From Gentiana macrophylla (Eukaryota > Streptophyta > Magnoliopsida > Gentianales > Gentianaceae): 64,000 nucleotides of DNA. Shown piece by piece: positions 49,325-61,653 of the stretch. Location: contig CM047807.1 in NCBI GenBank assembly GCA_026214975.1, positions 68,117,824 through 68,181,823 of the forward strand. Reading direction: 5' to 3'. The translations under genes were made by a program, and so were the position numbers. How positions within the stretch are numbered: the first letter of the stretch is position 1; each line of letters starts with the position of its first letter. Under the pieces are notes generated by a model. It saw only the letters and a program-made list of their open reading frames with translations. It ran no database searches and was not told the DNA's origin.

Positions 49325-50860
49325 TTAAGAAAAGTTTAGTCCTCTAAATCGAACGCATTCTGGAAGGTTCTTGAAGTCCGGGAACTCAACAATCATGTCA
49401 TCTTCTTTCTCCCATGTTGCCTCTTCTGGTGTATGATTACTCCATTGAACCAACACTAGTTGAACATCTTCACCCTTGGCTTGCTTTACTTTCCGTTCCA
49501 AGATACAAACTGGTTCTTCTTTGTAAGTTAGGTTCTCTTCAACCATTTCAAGGTCAACGTTTGCCTCGGCGTCAACATCAGTCAAACATTTCTTAAGCAT
49601 TGACACATGGAACACATTGTGGACTCTTGACAATGATTCTGGTAACTCCAAACGATAAGCTAAAGGTCCCACTTTAGCTAAGATCACAAAAGGTCCTACA
49701 TATCTGGGGCACAACTTGCCCTTCTGTCCAAACCGTCTCACTCCTCTCATCGGTGATGCCTTGAGGTACACTCTATCCCCGACCTCAAACTCCAACGGTC
49801 TTCTTCTCACATCAGCCCAACTCTTCTGCCTGTCTTGAGCCACTTTCAGATTCCGACGAACTACCTCAATCTTCTCCTTAGCCTGTTGTATCAACTCTGG
49901 CCCCGTTATCTGCTTCTCCCCAACTTCATCCCAAAACACTGGTGTCCTGCACTTTCTTCCATATAAAGCCTCAAACGGTGGCATCTTGATGCTTGCATGG
50001 TAGCTATTATTGTATGCAAACTCCGCCACTGGGAGGTACTCATCCCATGAGCCCCCTACCTCTAAGGCACATGCTCTCAACATGTCCTCGAGAGTCTGAA
50101 TCGTCCTTTCTGACTGTCCGTCTATCTGGGGATGAAACGCTGTACTCAAATCTAACTTGGTCCCAAACTGTTTCTGAAGACTTATCCAAAATCTGCTAAC
50201 AAACCGACTATCCCTGTCTGATACGATAGAAACCGGAACTCCGTGAAGCTTCACAATATTGTGCAGATAAAGTGTAGCTAACTTCTTCAATGTCATTTTC
50301 TCATTCCTTTGGCAAGAAATGCGCAGACTTAGTCAACCGATCGACTATTACCCAAATCTTATCAAAACCGGTTCTAGTCTTGGGTAAACCACCGACAAAA
50401 TCCATAGTGATCTTCTCCCACTTCCATTCGGGAATCTCTAAAGGTTTTAACAATCCTGCTGGTCTTCTATGCTCACCTTCACTCGGGCACGTATCACATC
50501 CGCCACAAACTCGCTATCTCAACTTTCATTGATGGCCACCAAGTAATATTGCTTGACTCTTTTATACATCTTGTTTGCTCCAGGATGAATCGCAAACGCA
50601 ACTTTATGGGCTTCATCCATAACCATATTCCTTAAGTTGTCCACCTGAGGAACACACAACCTATTTTGATACCAAAGGTTACCGTCTGTATCTAACTCAT
50701 AGCCACTGGCTGGCTTCGTCTTGGCAACTCTCTTGTAGTCAACCATAACCGGGTCTTCATCTTGCTTCCTCTGAATCTCAACAACCAACTCTGAACTGGC
50801 GATCAACGGTGCAAAACAACCAACCTCTTCCTGTGGAACGCTGATCAACAACATCCGGAA
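49325..50860 (-). pseudogene. Tekay-like B: integrase with chromodomain, frameshifted
   Basis: The zinc-binding start (DEAHKVAFAIHPG) is at 50519-50854, followed by a frameshift and a core with DFVGGLP near 50400. From 50296 to 49325 the frame is open: IVSDRDSRFVSRFW, HPQIDGQSERTIQTLEDML, YHASIKMPPFEALYGRKCRT, the GPF/Y-like YVGPFVILAKVG and a C-terminal chromodomain (VQWSNHTPEEATWEKEDDM). The chromodomain marks a chromovirus and in this group directs integration towards particular chromatin. This frame alone is 323 codons, the best-preserved part of B. Confidence 0.88.
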
Positions 50861-52093
50861 CGCTGATAAGCGAACTCACTGGTCTCCTGCTTAAGGCGTC
50901 TGCTACAACATTCGCCTTTCCTGGATGATATTGAATATCAAGGTCGTAGTCCTTAACATACTCCAACCAACGCCTTTGTCTCATATTCAGCTGCTGCTGC
51001 TTAAAGAAGTACTTAAGGCTATGATGGTCGGTGAAAATACGAGCCTTGACTCCATACAAGTAATGTCTCTGTGTCTTCAATGCAAAGACAATCGCCGCTA
51101 ACTCAAGATCATGCGTCGGATAATTCTTCTCATGAATCTTCAATCGCTTTGACGATATGCTATAACCTTTCCATTCTCGAGATAACACACAACCAAGACC
51201 TTGACTCAAGCATCGGTGTAAACATCATAATTGTCAAACACTTCTGGAAGAGTCAATACTGGTGTTGTGGTTAATCTCTCCTTAAGAATCTGAAACGCTT
51301 CTTCACACTCCTTAGTCCATTCATACTTTACTCCTTTTCGAGTGAGACTTGTAAGTGGCGCTGCTATTCTTGAGAAATCCTGTACAAAACGTCGATAGTA
51401 GCCTGCCAAACCTAAGAAACTCCGAATCTCTGACACTGTAGTAGGTCTAGGCCACTTAACTACCGCTTCAATCTTAGTTGGATCCACTTTAATTCCTTCA
51501 CCGAGATGACATGACCTAAGAAGCTCACTTGGTCTAACGTAACTCGCATTTCATGAACTTGCCAAACAATCGCTTCCTCTCTCAAAGTTTGAAGAACAAT
51601 CCTCAAGTGCTTCTCATGTTCTTCCTCGTCCTTAGAGTAAATCGTAATGTCATCGATGAACACTATAACAAATCGATCCGAGATATGGCATAAAGACTCT
51701 TTGCATAAGATCCATAAATGTCGAAGGTGCATTTGTGAGACCAAATGGCATAACTCGAATTCGTAATGCCCATATCTAGTGTTGAACATTTGCCTTAGGA
51801 ATATCTGATTCCTTAACCTTCAACTGGTGATAACCCGACCTTAAATCAATCTTAGAGAATACCTTCTTCCTTTGTAATTGATTAAACAAGTCGTCTATCC
51901 TCGGGAGTGGATACTTATTCTTAATTGTGAGATTGTTCAACTCTCTATAGTCTATACACATCCTCATGCTCCCGTCTTTCTTCTTCACAAACAACACTGG
52001 AGCTCCCCAAGGTGAAGTACTCGGCTGGATGATCTTCTTCTTCAACATATCCGCAAGCTGCTCTTTCAACTCCTTTAACTCAGCTGGTGCCAT
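50778..52093 (-). pseudogene. Tekay-like B: reverse transcriptase and RNase H, broken
   Basis: RT begins at 51776-52093 ([50 protein letters not shown]). It continues in another frame at 51460-51789 with the active-site [15 protein letters not shown]. The thumb/connection is at 51206-51487 (FLGLAGYYRRFVQDFSRIA). RNase H is at 50778-51209 ([39 protein letters not shown]). At least three frameshifts separate the parts. Confidence 0.88.
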
Positions 52094-52129
52094 CCTATAA
52101 GGAGCTTTAGAAACCTGGTCCTGCTCCTG

Positions 52130-52760
52130 GAATCAATTCTATGGTGAACTCAAAGCTCTATCTGGCGTGTCTCCTGGTAACTCTTCTGGAAACACATCAG
52201 GGAACTCATTCACTATAGGGATATCTTTTAACTCTGGCCCATTCTTCAATGTATCAACCGCGAAAAACAACAAAGCAGCACATCCTGCTTGAATTGCCTT
52301 GATTGCCTTAAGTGCAGAAATTATCGGATAATTCCTAACACTTGAATTCCTGGCATTAACCTGAAAAGTGATAGAAGATTTTCCTGGTTCTTTGAACATC
52401 ACTTTCTTATCCTTGCAATCCAGATGTACATGATTCTTTGACAACCAATCCATTCCTAGAATGACATCAAAGCCTGAGAAATCCAACATAATCAGATCAT
52501 GTTCACATCTGTACTCACCAACTTGTATCTTGTATTGAGGAACCATCTGATCAACCTTAGAAGACTTTCCTAATGGGGTATTAATCTTTAAGGGCTTCCT
52601 TAACTTTCCAAAAGGCATCCTAAGTTGCTCGGCTACCTTAGTTGACACAAGCGTATTTGAAGCGCCAGTGTCAAACAAAGCAGACACAAGTAAACCTCCT
52701 ACTTGTATAGAACCTAGTAGGCAAGGAAAACAACATGTATTCAAGCAACAAAATTGCACA
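52130..52760 (-). pseudogene. Tekay-like B: aspartic protease
   Basis: The protease active site ALFDTGASNTLVS and the downstream FDVILGMDWLSKNHVHLDC are visible in one frame. They are followed by VFPEELPG, the usual lead-in to RT. This frame overlaps the end of the gag frame in another register, as expected after a frameshift. Confidence 0.85.
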
Positions 52761-54471
52761 CTTAAGACACATACTGAAAGGAACCAAAACTTTTAAAAGT
52801 ACCTGTGACGACTGCCTCATCTGACTCATATGCTTCTGCATCCAGTGCAAAAACTCTGGTAGGTCCTGACGGCCTAACTTTCCCTGAGGGTGGTCTAGAA
52901 GCTGTAGATGCTGGAGTCTGAGTGTTCCTCCTCTTTGGGCAATCTCTAACAATGTGACCTGTATCACCACAGTGAAAACAAGCTCCTGTGCCAACACGAC
53001 ACTCTCCAACATGAGATTTGCCACACTTAGGGCAAGGCAGTGTCGCTGCTGCTGGTGGGGCTGACGGTCTAGCTGGAGCCCTCCTGTAGTTCTCTTCATT
53101 GTCAGCCGGCTGCGGTCTCGACTCGCATCAAAAGGCCTCTTCTGACCTACCATGACGCTCGGTTTCGCGTTATGAATCTCAATTCTCAAACATGTGTCCA
53201 TCAACTCCTTCATAGTATCTGGCTTATTGCTAATCAACTTATCCATTATGTCCTTGTTCAGCCCTTCCATGAACATATCAATCTTAGCTTCCTCAGTCGC
53301 AATAGTGTTGGGGGAATACTTTCCCAACTCATAGAACTTCCTTTGGTATTCCATTACCGACATACCTCTCTGACGTAAGAAAAGAAACTCCCTAGCCTTA
53401 GCATTTCTCAATGCGGTAGGGAAAAACTGATCGATGAAGGCTCCCTTAAATTCTTCCCAATCTTCAATCTTTCCTCTTGTATCCTCTATCATATCTGCCC
53501 ATTCTTGGGCTGCTCCAATCAACAGAGAACTGGCCAAGTTGGCCCACTTATTCACTGGTAACCTCATCTGCTTGAAGCTTCTTTCAACTGTCCTCAACCA
53601 ACTATCTGCCTCAATAGTAGCCGCTGACCATCAAACTGCTTAACTCCTGATTTTTGAACGTTTAAGAACCTCTGTGCCTCTTCCTGTTCCTCCCTATTCG
53701 GGGGTACTGGTGCATCTTTGCAAGTGGTGCAGGTGCGGTAGGGTAAGCAGTAGGGTACCCGGTAGTTGGTGGTGGTGGAGGTGGTATATAAGTGTCAACT
53801 GGTGGTCTATGAGGATGGTATCTTTGGTTAGGTGGTGGTGGAGGAGCTGAGTAGTAAGGCTGATAGTTTGTTGTGGTTTGAGCGGTGGTGTTAATAGGTG
53901 GCGGCTGAGAAAGAGTGTTATACGAAGTATAGGCTGTTTGGGCAGGGTAAGCTGAATACTGGGGCATATACGTAGTGGGAAGAGAAGCATAGTCATAATG
54001 AGGATGTAGGGTTGGCTGTGATGAGTAGGTCATTGGAATTTGGGGGTGGAAAGTGGCAGATGGATATGCAGTGGGGTGAACTTGGTTATTGGTGGTGGCT
54101 CTGTAATGAGGGATGGATGGGGCTGTGTAGTTAATGGTCAAAGGGGTGGTATAGGTAGTATTAGGAACAACAGTAGTACCTCCAAATTGGGGCAAGGGAA
54201 CATTAACCTGTGGAGTTGGCACTCCAGAAGTCTGTACAACCTGCTCCTGAATGAAAACAGCTTCCTGATTCTGATTCTGCAACCCCTGAGTCTGATTCTG
54301 AACCAATCCATGTTCTTGACCATGTTCCACACCCTGATTATGTGGCTGCAACCCTTGAGAAACCACAACTCCCTGAGTCCAACTGGACTCACTACTGGCC
54401 GTATCTCCATCCTGAGGTGCACGAGATGGCCCTGGGGCACTAGGATGAGCTCTGGTGCCGTATCTAACCAT
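52671..54471 (-). pseudogene. Tekay-like B: gag
   Basis: The probable start is ATG 54471 (MVRYGTRAHPSAPGPSR), followed by a Gln/Pro/Tyr-rich N-terminal region to 53662. After a frame change comes the capsid domain at 53597-53100 (WADMIEDTRGKIEDWEEF, FYELGKYSPNTIATEEAK). Two zinc motifs are readable on the minus strand at about 52930-53040, in a frame shifted from the capsid: CPKCGKSHVGEC and CFHCGDTGHIVRDC. The same gag type as the remnant at 8330-9780. Confidence 0.83.
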
Positions 54472-54480
54472 CTTCTGTAA

Positions 54481-55416
54481 TAAGAGGCAAGATAGGATTA
54501 GCTAAGCTGCTAAAGAAAGGTACAAGGAGCACTAGTAAGTTAGTCCGTTAAGTAATCAATCCTTACGGATGAAGTCTTTAAACCAAACCACATCACCTAG
54601 GATTAAGTGAAACCCCTCTGAGTAAAGTTTTGGGATCGGAGTCTTATGCCTACACCTTTAAGTTGAGGTCCTCTTGGTTGAATATTCCTTACACTCCCTA
54701 TTGTGATCTCTCCACTTCTTTCTACACCTCAATGTCAAAGCCTACACTTTGTCTTGACCTATTCTCGTAGAGAATGATGTCCGACTCAACTCTACATATC
54801 CTCTACTCCCTCTTTACAGTATCGCTTGGTTTGTGTTTTACCAAAATTCTTTGACCTTGCTTTGATCGAAATGGGTTCTACACGAACTCCATATACAATT
54901 CTATCATTTCCAAGTGCTTCTCGCTCGTTTCAACTATTAGTGTTAAAGGTCTTCTGCTTTGGCACATAGTTTTCATCATCCTCGTGGTTGGCTTTATCCA
55001 ACACGGGCGAATGCCTTTTGTTTTGGTGTTTGCCTTTCATGGAAACCCATTTCTCCTGCTCCAAAAATTCTGAATATTTTCAGCAAGATATATCTCTATT
55101 TTATCTACAACTTCTCTTCTTACATCAACTCGATAATCATTATGGATTGTTCAGAAAATTCATGTTAATGCCGGACACTCTGTCCAGAAAATCTGCAGCA
55201 CCACTTTCACTTCATCTTCTGTTTTGAACAGGTTAACCAAATTCAAATGACCTGAATTTTTGGTATGTTTCAGACAACACTTTTATCTATGACTTTACTT
55301 TTGGGATTAAGTTCAAATTCATTTTCGTTTGATCGAAATCTGCAATTCAAATCAGTGTTTACTAATCTGGAAATTCTGACAGCTCGTACATTCGACAAAA
55401 TTAATAGAGCGGCCAG
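54481..55416. other. junction zone between Tekay-like remnants B and C
   Basis: This should hold the 5' leader, PBS and 5' LTR of B and the gag and RT of C, but none of these is recognisable. I searched by eye for TGGTATCAGAGC and its complement and did not find it. The region is T/C-rich on the plus strand with no long ORF of known type. Confidence 0.5.
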
Positions 55417-56320
55417 AACCAAACCAGCAAAGGTTAACGAGTTAGATGGCAACCGTTGCATCAAAAGTGGCTCTGGGTTCCGAATGTGGAAGATCTGAGG
55501 AAGAAAGCGATGAATGAAGCCCACAAGATAGAGTTTGCAATTCATCCCGGAGCAACCAAGATGTACAGAGAGTTGGAATAGTGCTACTGATGACCTTTCT
55601 TGAAGATAGAGATGGCAGAGTTTTCTTACAACAATAGTTACCACGCTAGTATCCAGATGCCACCTTCTGAAGCTCTGTATAGAATAAAGTGTAGAACGCC
55701 AGTTGTCTGGGATGACGTGGAACAGTGATAGAATACAAGACCATAGTTGATACAGCAAGCCAACGAGAAGACTGAAGTGGACCGTCGCAACCTCGAGATG
55801 GTTCGAGACATGCAGAAGAGTTGGGAAGATGGAATAAGAAGACTGTTAGAGCTTGAAGTTGGAGATAAAATACATCTAAAGGCGTCCTCAACGAGAGGAG
55901 CAAGATGGCTTGGGCATACATGCAAGATAAGCCCTGGATATGAAGGCTCATACATGATAGTGGCTAAATTAGGACCTTTAGCTTATCCAAGTGGAGTTAC
56001 CAAAATCCCTTCACGGGTGTATGCCGTTCTTCATGTGTCAATGATAAGGAAATGGTTAACCGATGTTGATGTGAAGCAAGTTTTGACCTGTAAATGGTTA
56101 AGGATATTTTGACCTATGTGGAAAAATCAAGTGCACTTCAGAGCGGAAGAAGAAGAAAGCTAAGAAGGAAGACGTACAGCTAGCCTTGGGTCATTGAGGC
56201 AGTCACACCAACAGAGGCAACATGAGTTATAGAAGACGAGACGTTTGTGAAGTTTCAGAGTTCAAGCACCTTCCAATTATGTTCAGTTTCGAGGACGAAA
56301 CTTGTTTTAAGGGAGGGGGA
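55417..56320 (+). pseudogene. Tekay-like C: RNase H/integrase end, plus strand, heavily decayed
   Basis: Plus-strand pieces parallel B's integrase: TKPAKVNELDG, then EAHKIEFAIHPGATKMYRE (about 55505-55575), EFSYNNSYHAS (about 55615), QKSWEDGIRRLLELEVGDKI and VLHVSMIRKWLTDVD (55747-56112). The tail near 56220-56320 ends at TTAAGGGAGGGGGA next to the LTR. Stops and shifts are frequent; residue identity with B is roughly 60%. The core catalytic segment is missing. Confidence 0.78.
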
Positions 56321-58279
56321 TGTAATACCCCGAAAATTTAAGATGGGTAAAAGAGTAAAATGGAATTTATTATATATTTTCCTATTTTATTTTTTAACCT
56401 AAAAGGTTATTAAAAAAAAGATTAAAAAGGATTTTGATTAAGGATTTTTTTTAATTGGGTATAAAACAAATAATATTACCTAAATAAATTATTATTATTA
56501 TACGTTCTTGCTTTCTGAAAAAAAACCGGGAGAGGCGGCGACGGCAAGTTTGATAGGAAAAGTTTGGACACCGTCTTTCAATTTCGAGGCTTAAAGATTG
56601 ATAATTTGTGCAGACCGCAGTAGAGAAAAGTGATCGTCTCGTTGCGAGCGTTCTTTTGACCTCAACAATTCCGTATTTCGTAAGTATCCATCTTTTAGGT
56701 CCTTTTAGAATCGTATTTGTTTTTAGGTAATTCTTGTGTTTAAGATGATGAATAGGTTGTGTTGTTAATCGTAGTTGTCGTTTTGGTTTGTATAGATTGC
56801 GTAGACGGCGAGGATTCGCAGCTGTTCTTATTGTGTTTGATTTTGGATATTTCCTAACAATTATCAAGGTAAGGGGGTGTTCAATCGGATTTAAGTATGT
56901 GTTTAATTATTCAATAATGTTGCGTTTCCTTTTGCTTGTGATAAGCCTGTTCCTTTTATTTTCTTTATATATATATACACTTCGCCTGGGAATCGGACGA
57001 ACAGAAGAGGAAATATATATATGGGATATAATAATGTTAGTTGAGCTTAGATCCCTAAGCTGTAAGGTGCAGAAGAAAAAAATGAAAAAAGAAAAAAAAA
57101 GAAAAAAAAACTGAAGCATGCTGCTGTTGAGATGTTCAGGAGGAGAAAGAAAAGGGCTCTGTTTGACTTGTTTATTCTATTTTGTTGCAAGAAGTAATAA
57201 TAAATAAAATAAGATATAAAAATAAATAAAATAATAATTTTGTGCTTCTATGTGTAGTCCACGATACAGTGTGGTATGTATGTCTTTTGAGACATTAATT
57301 GGAATGTGGCAAAGTCTAACTTCCGACTTCAGGTGCCTTAGCATCAATCGCCACAACTGAGACCCTCTGCGGGGAGAAGGTGGTAGCCCAGAAGGCGGTT
57401 GTTTAGACCTTGCGGGGTCATTGGTTTAGTAGTCATTGACACCTTTTATAACGTGCTAGGTAGTGTAATTAGATGTCTAGGACTAGAAGTCCCTAAGGAG
57501 CCTTATATGTGAATGAACTTAGGTGGTTAGATTAACTACGAAATAAACATAAGTGATGAGTCTAAAAGCTAAAACGTTGTAATTCTTGGTGAGGCACATT
57601 TATGATTCGCAGCATGGAATCATTTCTCATACGTAACGGACAATATTCGGGTTTTGGGAAATGTTCCACACGGAACCATCCGTGCCATATGAGGTGCTGA
57701 ATATGTCCCGGTGCATACCCATCATTCGGGCATTGTGTCCTTGAATTATAATGTAACATAGATAATTGCTCGTGATGGTGCTAACAGACTTAGCAGAGGG
57801 GAGTGTATTTTAATGCAACATATGTGGTAGATGTGTAGATCAATATGTGTTACCGATCTTCTACCCCTTACTGAGTACAAAATGTACTTACCCTTTTCCT
57901 TATTGTACCCCACCCCGAGAAGATTGGCAGGTAGATGAGTTTGGCTATGACGATAGTCAAGATGCAGACGTTTGAGCTTGGAGTTCGAGATAAAGTTTAT
58001 TTTAATTTTCATTGTTTCAATAATACCTTGGAATTGTAAACGTTTAACGTTTGAGCTGCCACTAGTCTTTTGCTTCCCGTTTTATCTTTTTATTTGGGAT
58101 TGTAATAGTTTAAACAACATTTAATTCTGTTGTTTCTTTTGAGGATGTTCTTAGACTTGATTTGGAACTTTGATCGATCTGTTTTGTTTGTCGTTTGACA
58201 TTCCCGAGTTGTTCTTTTAAGTCTTCCGCTTTGCTTTTGATATTAAGGTATGATGACGTAGGCTTACGTATATATACTC
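56321..58279 (+). repeat. Tekay-like LTR of remnant C, 3' end truncated
   Basis: Starts TGTAATACCCCGAAAATTT after a polypurine tract. From about 57270 to 58275 it matches the B LTR very closely in inverse orientation. The match stops at TATATATACT (58278), about 90 bp short of the LTR end seen in B, and Athila gag follows. Confidence 0.85.
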
Positions 58280-59797
58280 TTGACACCCATCATATTTTCC
58301 ATTAATTTTTCCCATTTATCAACTCCTACTGCAGGCTGAGTTGAGCTTTGAGTAACTGGTATACTTTGAGTGGTTTGTTGTGGGTATGGTCTGGGAGGTG
58401 GTTGATGGTTTTGATTCGAAGAATTTTCCTGGTAACTTTGGTTTTGACTATTAGTATTGTACGAGTTTTTATACTGAGTTGGATAGGGTGGTTGTCCTTG
58501 CTTACTTGGGTTTTCGGACCAACGAAAGGTAGGATGGTCTCTTCTAATGGCATTGAATGAGTTTGAATAAGCGTTATTCAAATTCCTATGCTGTTGTAAA
58601 AAACTTACTTCTTCCCTCGAGTATCCTTCGGATTCTTCTATTCCATTATCATTATTTCTCATACCATCATTCGAATATTCATTCGATAACTTTCCTTCTG
58701 AGCTAGAATTCTTGCTTCCTTGTAAGCCATCAAACTTTCTACTAAGATTTTCCAGATGTGCTAAAACTTCTGAGTTTGATGTTGATTCACCTACAAATGC
58801 TACTTTTCTCGTGCTAGAACCGGTTTCCCACATTCGGTTATTCTTAGAAATTTTCTCAATAGCATCGTAAACAACTTGTGCTTCACTCATCATTAAAGAG
58901 CCCCCACATGCATGATCAACATCAGCACGTGAGTCCTTTCTTAATTTATGACAGAAAAGTTGAATTTGCATGTCAAGAGAGTAACCATGATCGGGATAGG
59001 CTCTTAACAATTTTTTAAATCTTTCCCACGCATTTCCAAGTGTTTCTTCAGATCCTTGTCTAAAATTAGCAATTTCGACTTTCAACTCCAAATTCCTACC
59101 CGGAGTGAAATATTGTTTTAGAAACTCAGTTTGAATGTCCTGCCAGCTTGTCAACGAATGATGTGGGAGCGACATAAACCAGTCTCTTGCCCTTCCTTTT
59201 AGGGAAAAGGGAAACATTGACATTCTTGTCAATTCACGATGAGCACCTTGGCTTTTGGCCGTGTTACACAGTTCTTCAAAAAGATATAGGTGATGATGCG
59301 GATCTTCGTCATCTTCACCAAGAAATTGAGCACTTGTATCAATCAAACCAAAAAGATGGGATTTTATTTCAAAGTTATTTGCTCCCTCGTTAGGTAAACG
59401 AATTGGATTGTTAGTTTCATTCCTTCTCAAGGTCTGATCACAAATAGGTCTTGGGTTTGGTGGGTTATTATGATGATTATTCTGGTTTCGGTTCTGGTTA
59501 TTCCGATTATTGGGATTCTGGTTGTTGGGATGTGGTGGTGGAGGAAGATTTTGTAACGGTGGATTAGGATTATTGGGGTTTTGTCCATGTCTTGGGCATG
59601 AGCAAGCCCTTGTTCAGTGGTGTTTCTTCACTGGCCTCGCCATTCCTGCACCTCGAGTTGATGATTCCGGGAGATCTGTCTCCAAGATGTCCTTGGCTGG
59701 TTTGACCACGTCTATTTTCTCCTCTTAACTGCCTTTCGTAAGTATTTATATCAGGCTTATAAGGAGTAAGTGCGGCCTTACCGCTTCGGGTCATCAA
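58280..59797 (-). pseudogene. Athila gag, C-terminus cut by the Tekay insertion
   Basis: The start is ATG 59797 (MTRSGKAALTPYKPDINTY). After a frame change near 59500, the capsid domain is open from 59430: ANNFEIKSHLFGLI, EDDEDPHHHLYLFEELC, FPFSLKGRARDWFMSLPHHS, DIQTEFLKQYFTPGRN and RFKKLLRAYPDHGYSLDMQI. These are classic Athila gag phrases. The end is Gln/Asn/Pro-rich and runs out at KWEKLMENMMG; the last six codons of the apparent ORF come from the Tekay LTR. Confidence 0.88.
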
Positions 59798-59973
59798 CTA
59801 CAAAAATGGAAAACAATACGAAAACAGTAAAAAATAACACGTGGCTACTTACCTATGAGGTAAGTACCAAAGAAACAAAAACAGAAATGAGATTAAGAAA
59901 AGTGTTGACTTATCCTCAAGAGTTTTTAACTAAATCAAGTTGTAACCATAGACAAAATGAATTAACGTCGTTT

Positions 59974-59990
59974 CCCCGGCAACGGCGCCA
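59974..59990 (-). other. Athila primer-binding site
   Basis: The minus strand reads TGGCGCCGTTGCCGGGG, the aspartate-tRNA-type primer-binding motif typical of Athila/Tat elements. It is six bases from the end of the 5' LTR. Confidence 0.92.
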
Positions 59991-59996
59991 AAAACT

Positions 59997-60200
59997 TGAT
60001 CGGCTAAAACTGGTGTGTCCAATCTTACCGGCAGTGTACCGGGTCAAATTGTAGTCTAGTCTAGTGAATAAGATCGTCTCCTCAGGGAAATGAAAATATA
60101 ATTCAAAATGTGGTTAAATACCAATTAGCTGTTATTATCTCAATCTAAGTCGCAGTTTTACCAAGTAAATAATCTCTAAACTACTTAAAACAGTAAATAG

Positions 60201-60251
<51 letters not shown>

Positions 60252-61568
60252 TACCAATATAATAAGTACTAATATAGATACTAGTAATATTAGTAGAAAC
60301 TAGCCAAGAATATGTTATTGAATTATAATCTCTTTTTAGTTCAATGGATGTGCTCGATCTTCCTTTTTTAGGTCCAATTAATTATGTGAAACGGTGTATT
60401 CCTAAGCTCAACAATTCCTCCTCACACGAGCGTATGAAATTGCCATATGTCTAGTCCTCTGTCCAATGTCATCTTTAAGTTGGTTACTCCGTTTTGTCAT
60501 TCGGCCAATTTTTAAGATCCTTCGATTAAACAGGTGATTTCAACGTAATAATATCTTGAGTACAAATAGTCTGCCCCCGGGTAGGAAATAGGATTCCGTT
60601 TGTCATACAGCCATTTTTACCCTCCGGTTTTTCTACCCTTGATCTCATATCCTAACTTCTGTGGTCAGTTCATCATTAGGTTACGATTCTATTCATATTG
60701 GTTAATCATGTCAATATGAACTGGCAATTACGTTTAAGTAGAGAAAGATTCAGCATAATCAATTTTAATTCAAATTTTAATATAGTCATCATCCATTTCC
60801 CTAAAAAGATAAAACTAATTCAATTACATATCTTGGCTAGATATATAGTTAGCCTAATATCATTATAACTAATATATAGATACTAATATAAACGAACAAA
60901 CACAAATACATTAGAAAAGTACCAGATTACAATTGTAGAGTTAGAGCCGTATTTTCCGGAAATAGCAACTCTTCCAACAACAACAAGCCTTGATAAGTCT
61001 TCTTAGTATTAGAACGATACTTATACTACGTTATTATTCCGGCAGAATGCCTTCTACTATATTTACAATATTAGAAACTAAGTAAAGATAAGTGATATAT
61101 ATATATATATTGGTACTCCTCTTTCTCTAATAAATGAGGGCTGTTTATAGGCAGTGTTTTCTGATCCGGCGTACGCCGAGACTGATCCGGCGTGCGCCGG
61201 ATCAACGGATTTTGAGTACTTCTGGCAGACGCATGTGGAGTAACATGGTTATAATCATCACATAATCCGGCGTGCGCCGACTTCTTCCGGCCTGCGCCGG
61301 ATTTAACAAATATCAGCCACTTGATCAGATTTTTATGTTTTTTCGATTCCGATTCTTCCACTTTGTATTACATAATACCTGCATAATTCAAAAACAACAA
61401 AACCACAGGTAAATCTGATAACAAACGTTATAAATTATACTACGATATTTATTTGTAACTATTAGATTTTTATAAGTTATATTAATACCTTTTAAGATAT
61501 TTAGATAAAATTTATTAATAATTTGTATAAAATGTTATAAATTTTAGTTATAAATTTAACATATATCA
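59997..61568 (-). repeat. Athila 5' LTR
   Basis: 1,572 bp, close to identical to 35747-37316; the main differences are the (TA)n run (60206-60249) and a cluster of substitutions in the first 200 bases of the left edge. It carries the palindrome array at 61163-61301 and the TATA block at 61140-61151. The GTTGG duplication follows at 61569. Confidence 0.93.
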
Positions 61569-61653
61569 GTTGGTTGCGAGTATTGCATGAGATTCCTGTG
61601 TTTCAACTTGGTCTTGTGTGTACGAGTGATTGGTTTTAGTCCAAGTGGGAGAT
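61569..61653 (+). other. end of D2 interior with polypurine tract
   Basis: Continues the D2 sequence interrupted at 35746 and matches 25607-25690 of D1. It ends AAGTGGGAGAT just before the 3' LTR. Confidence 0.85.

Larger units (their letters stand above)
47169..58279. mobile_element. two Tekay-like Gypsy remnants head to head, inserted in Athila
   Basis: The left remnant (B, minus) has a 3' LTR at 47169-49317 and a gag-pol interior to about 54480. The right remnant (C, plus) has pol pieces from about 55417 and a 3' LTR at 56321-58279. The two LTRs are therefore inverted relative to each other at the outer ends, and no 5' LTR or PBS is visible between them. The LTR R-U5 halves are very similar, the U3 halves differ clearly, and the integrase copies differ, so these are two related copies, not one folded copy. 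The right LTR lacks its last 90 bases or so. Confidence 0.8.
35747..61568 (-). mobile_element. Athila-type Gypsy retrotransposon with three accessory ORFs, split by Tekay-like DNA
   Basis: The LTRs at 35747-37316 and 59997-61568 both read TGATATATG...CGATCA on the minus strand. They are flanked by a perfect GTTGG duplication (35742-35746 and 61569-61573). The PBS complement CCCCGGCAACGGCGCCA is next to the 5' LTR and an Athila-like 3' end (CTCGAGGACGATCAAAAGC, then TGTGGGGAATAG) is next to the 3' LTR. From right to left: gag, (Tekay insertion), protease, RT, RNase H, integrase, a zinc-knuckle-like ORF and two paralogous ORFs. Without the Tekay insertion the element is about 14.7 kb. LTRs about 98% identical by eye indicate a fairly recent insertion. 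Confidence 0.93.

Noticed and set aside
54040..54480. 146-codon plus-strand ORF
   Set aside because: Shadow of the low-complexity N-terminal gag region of Tekay-like remnant B.
47169..58279. Large foldback (inverted-repeat) DNA transposon
   Set aside because: The inverted ends are Gypsy LTRs with polypurine tracts and pol next to them; no target duplication or transposase.
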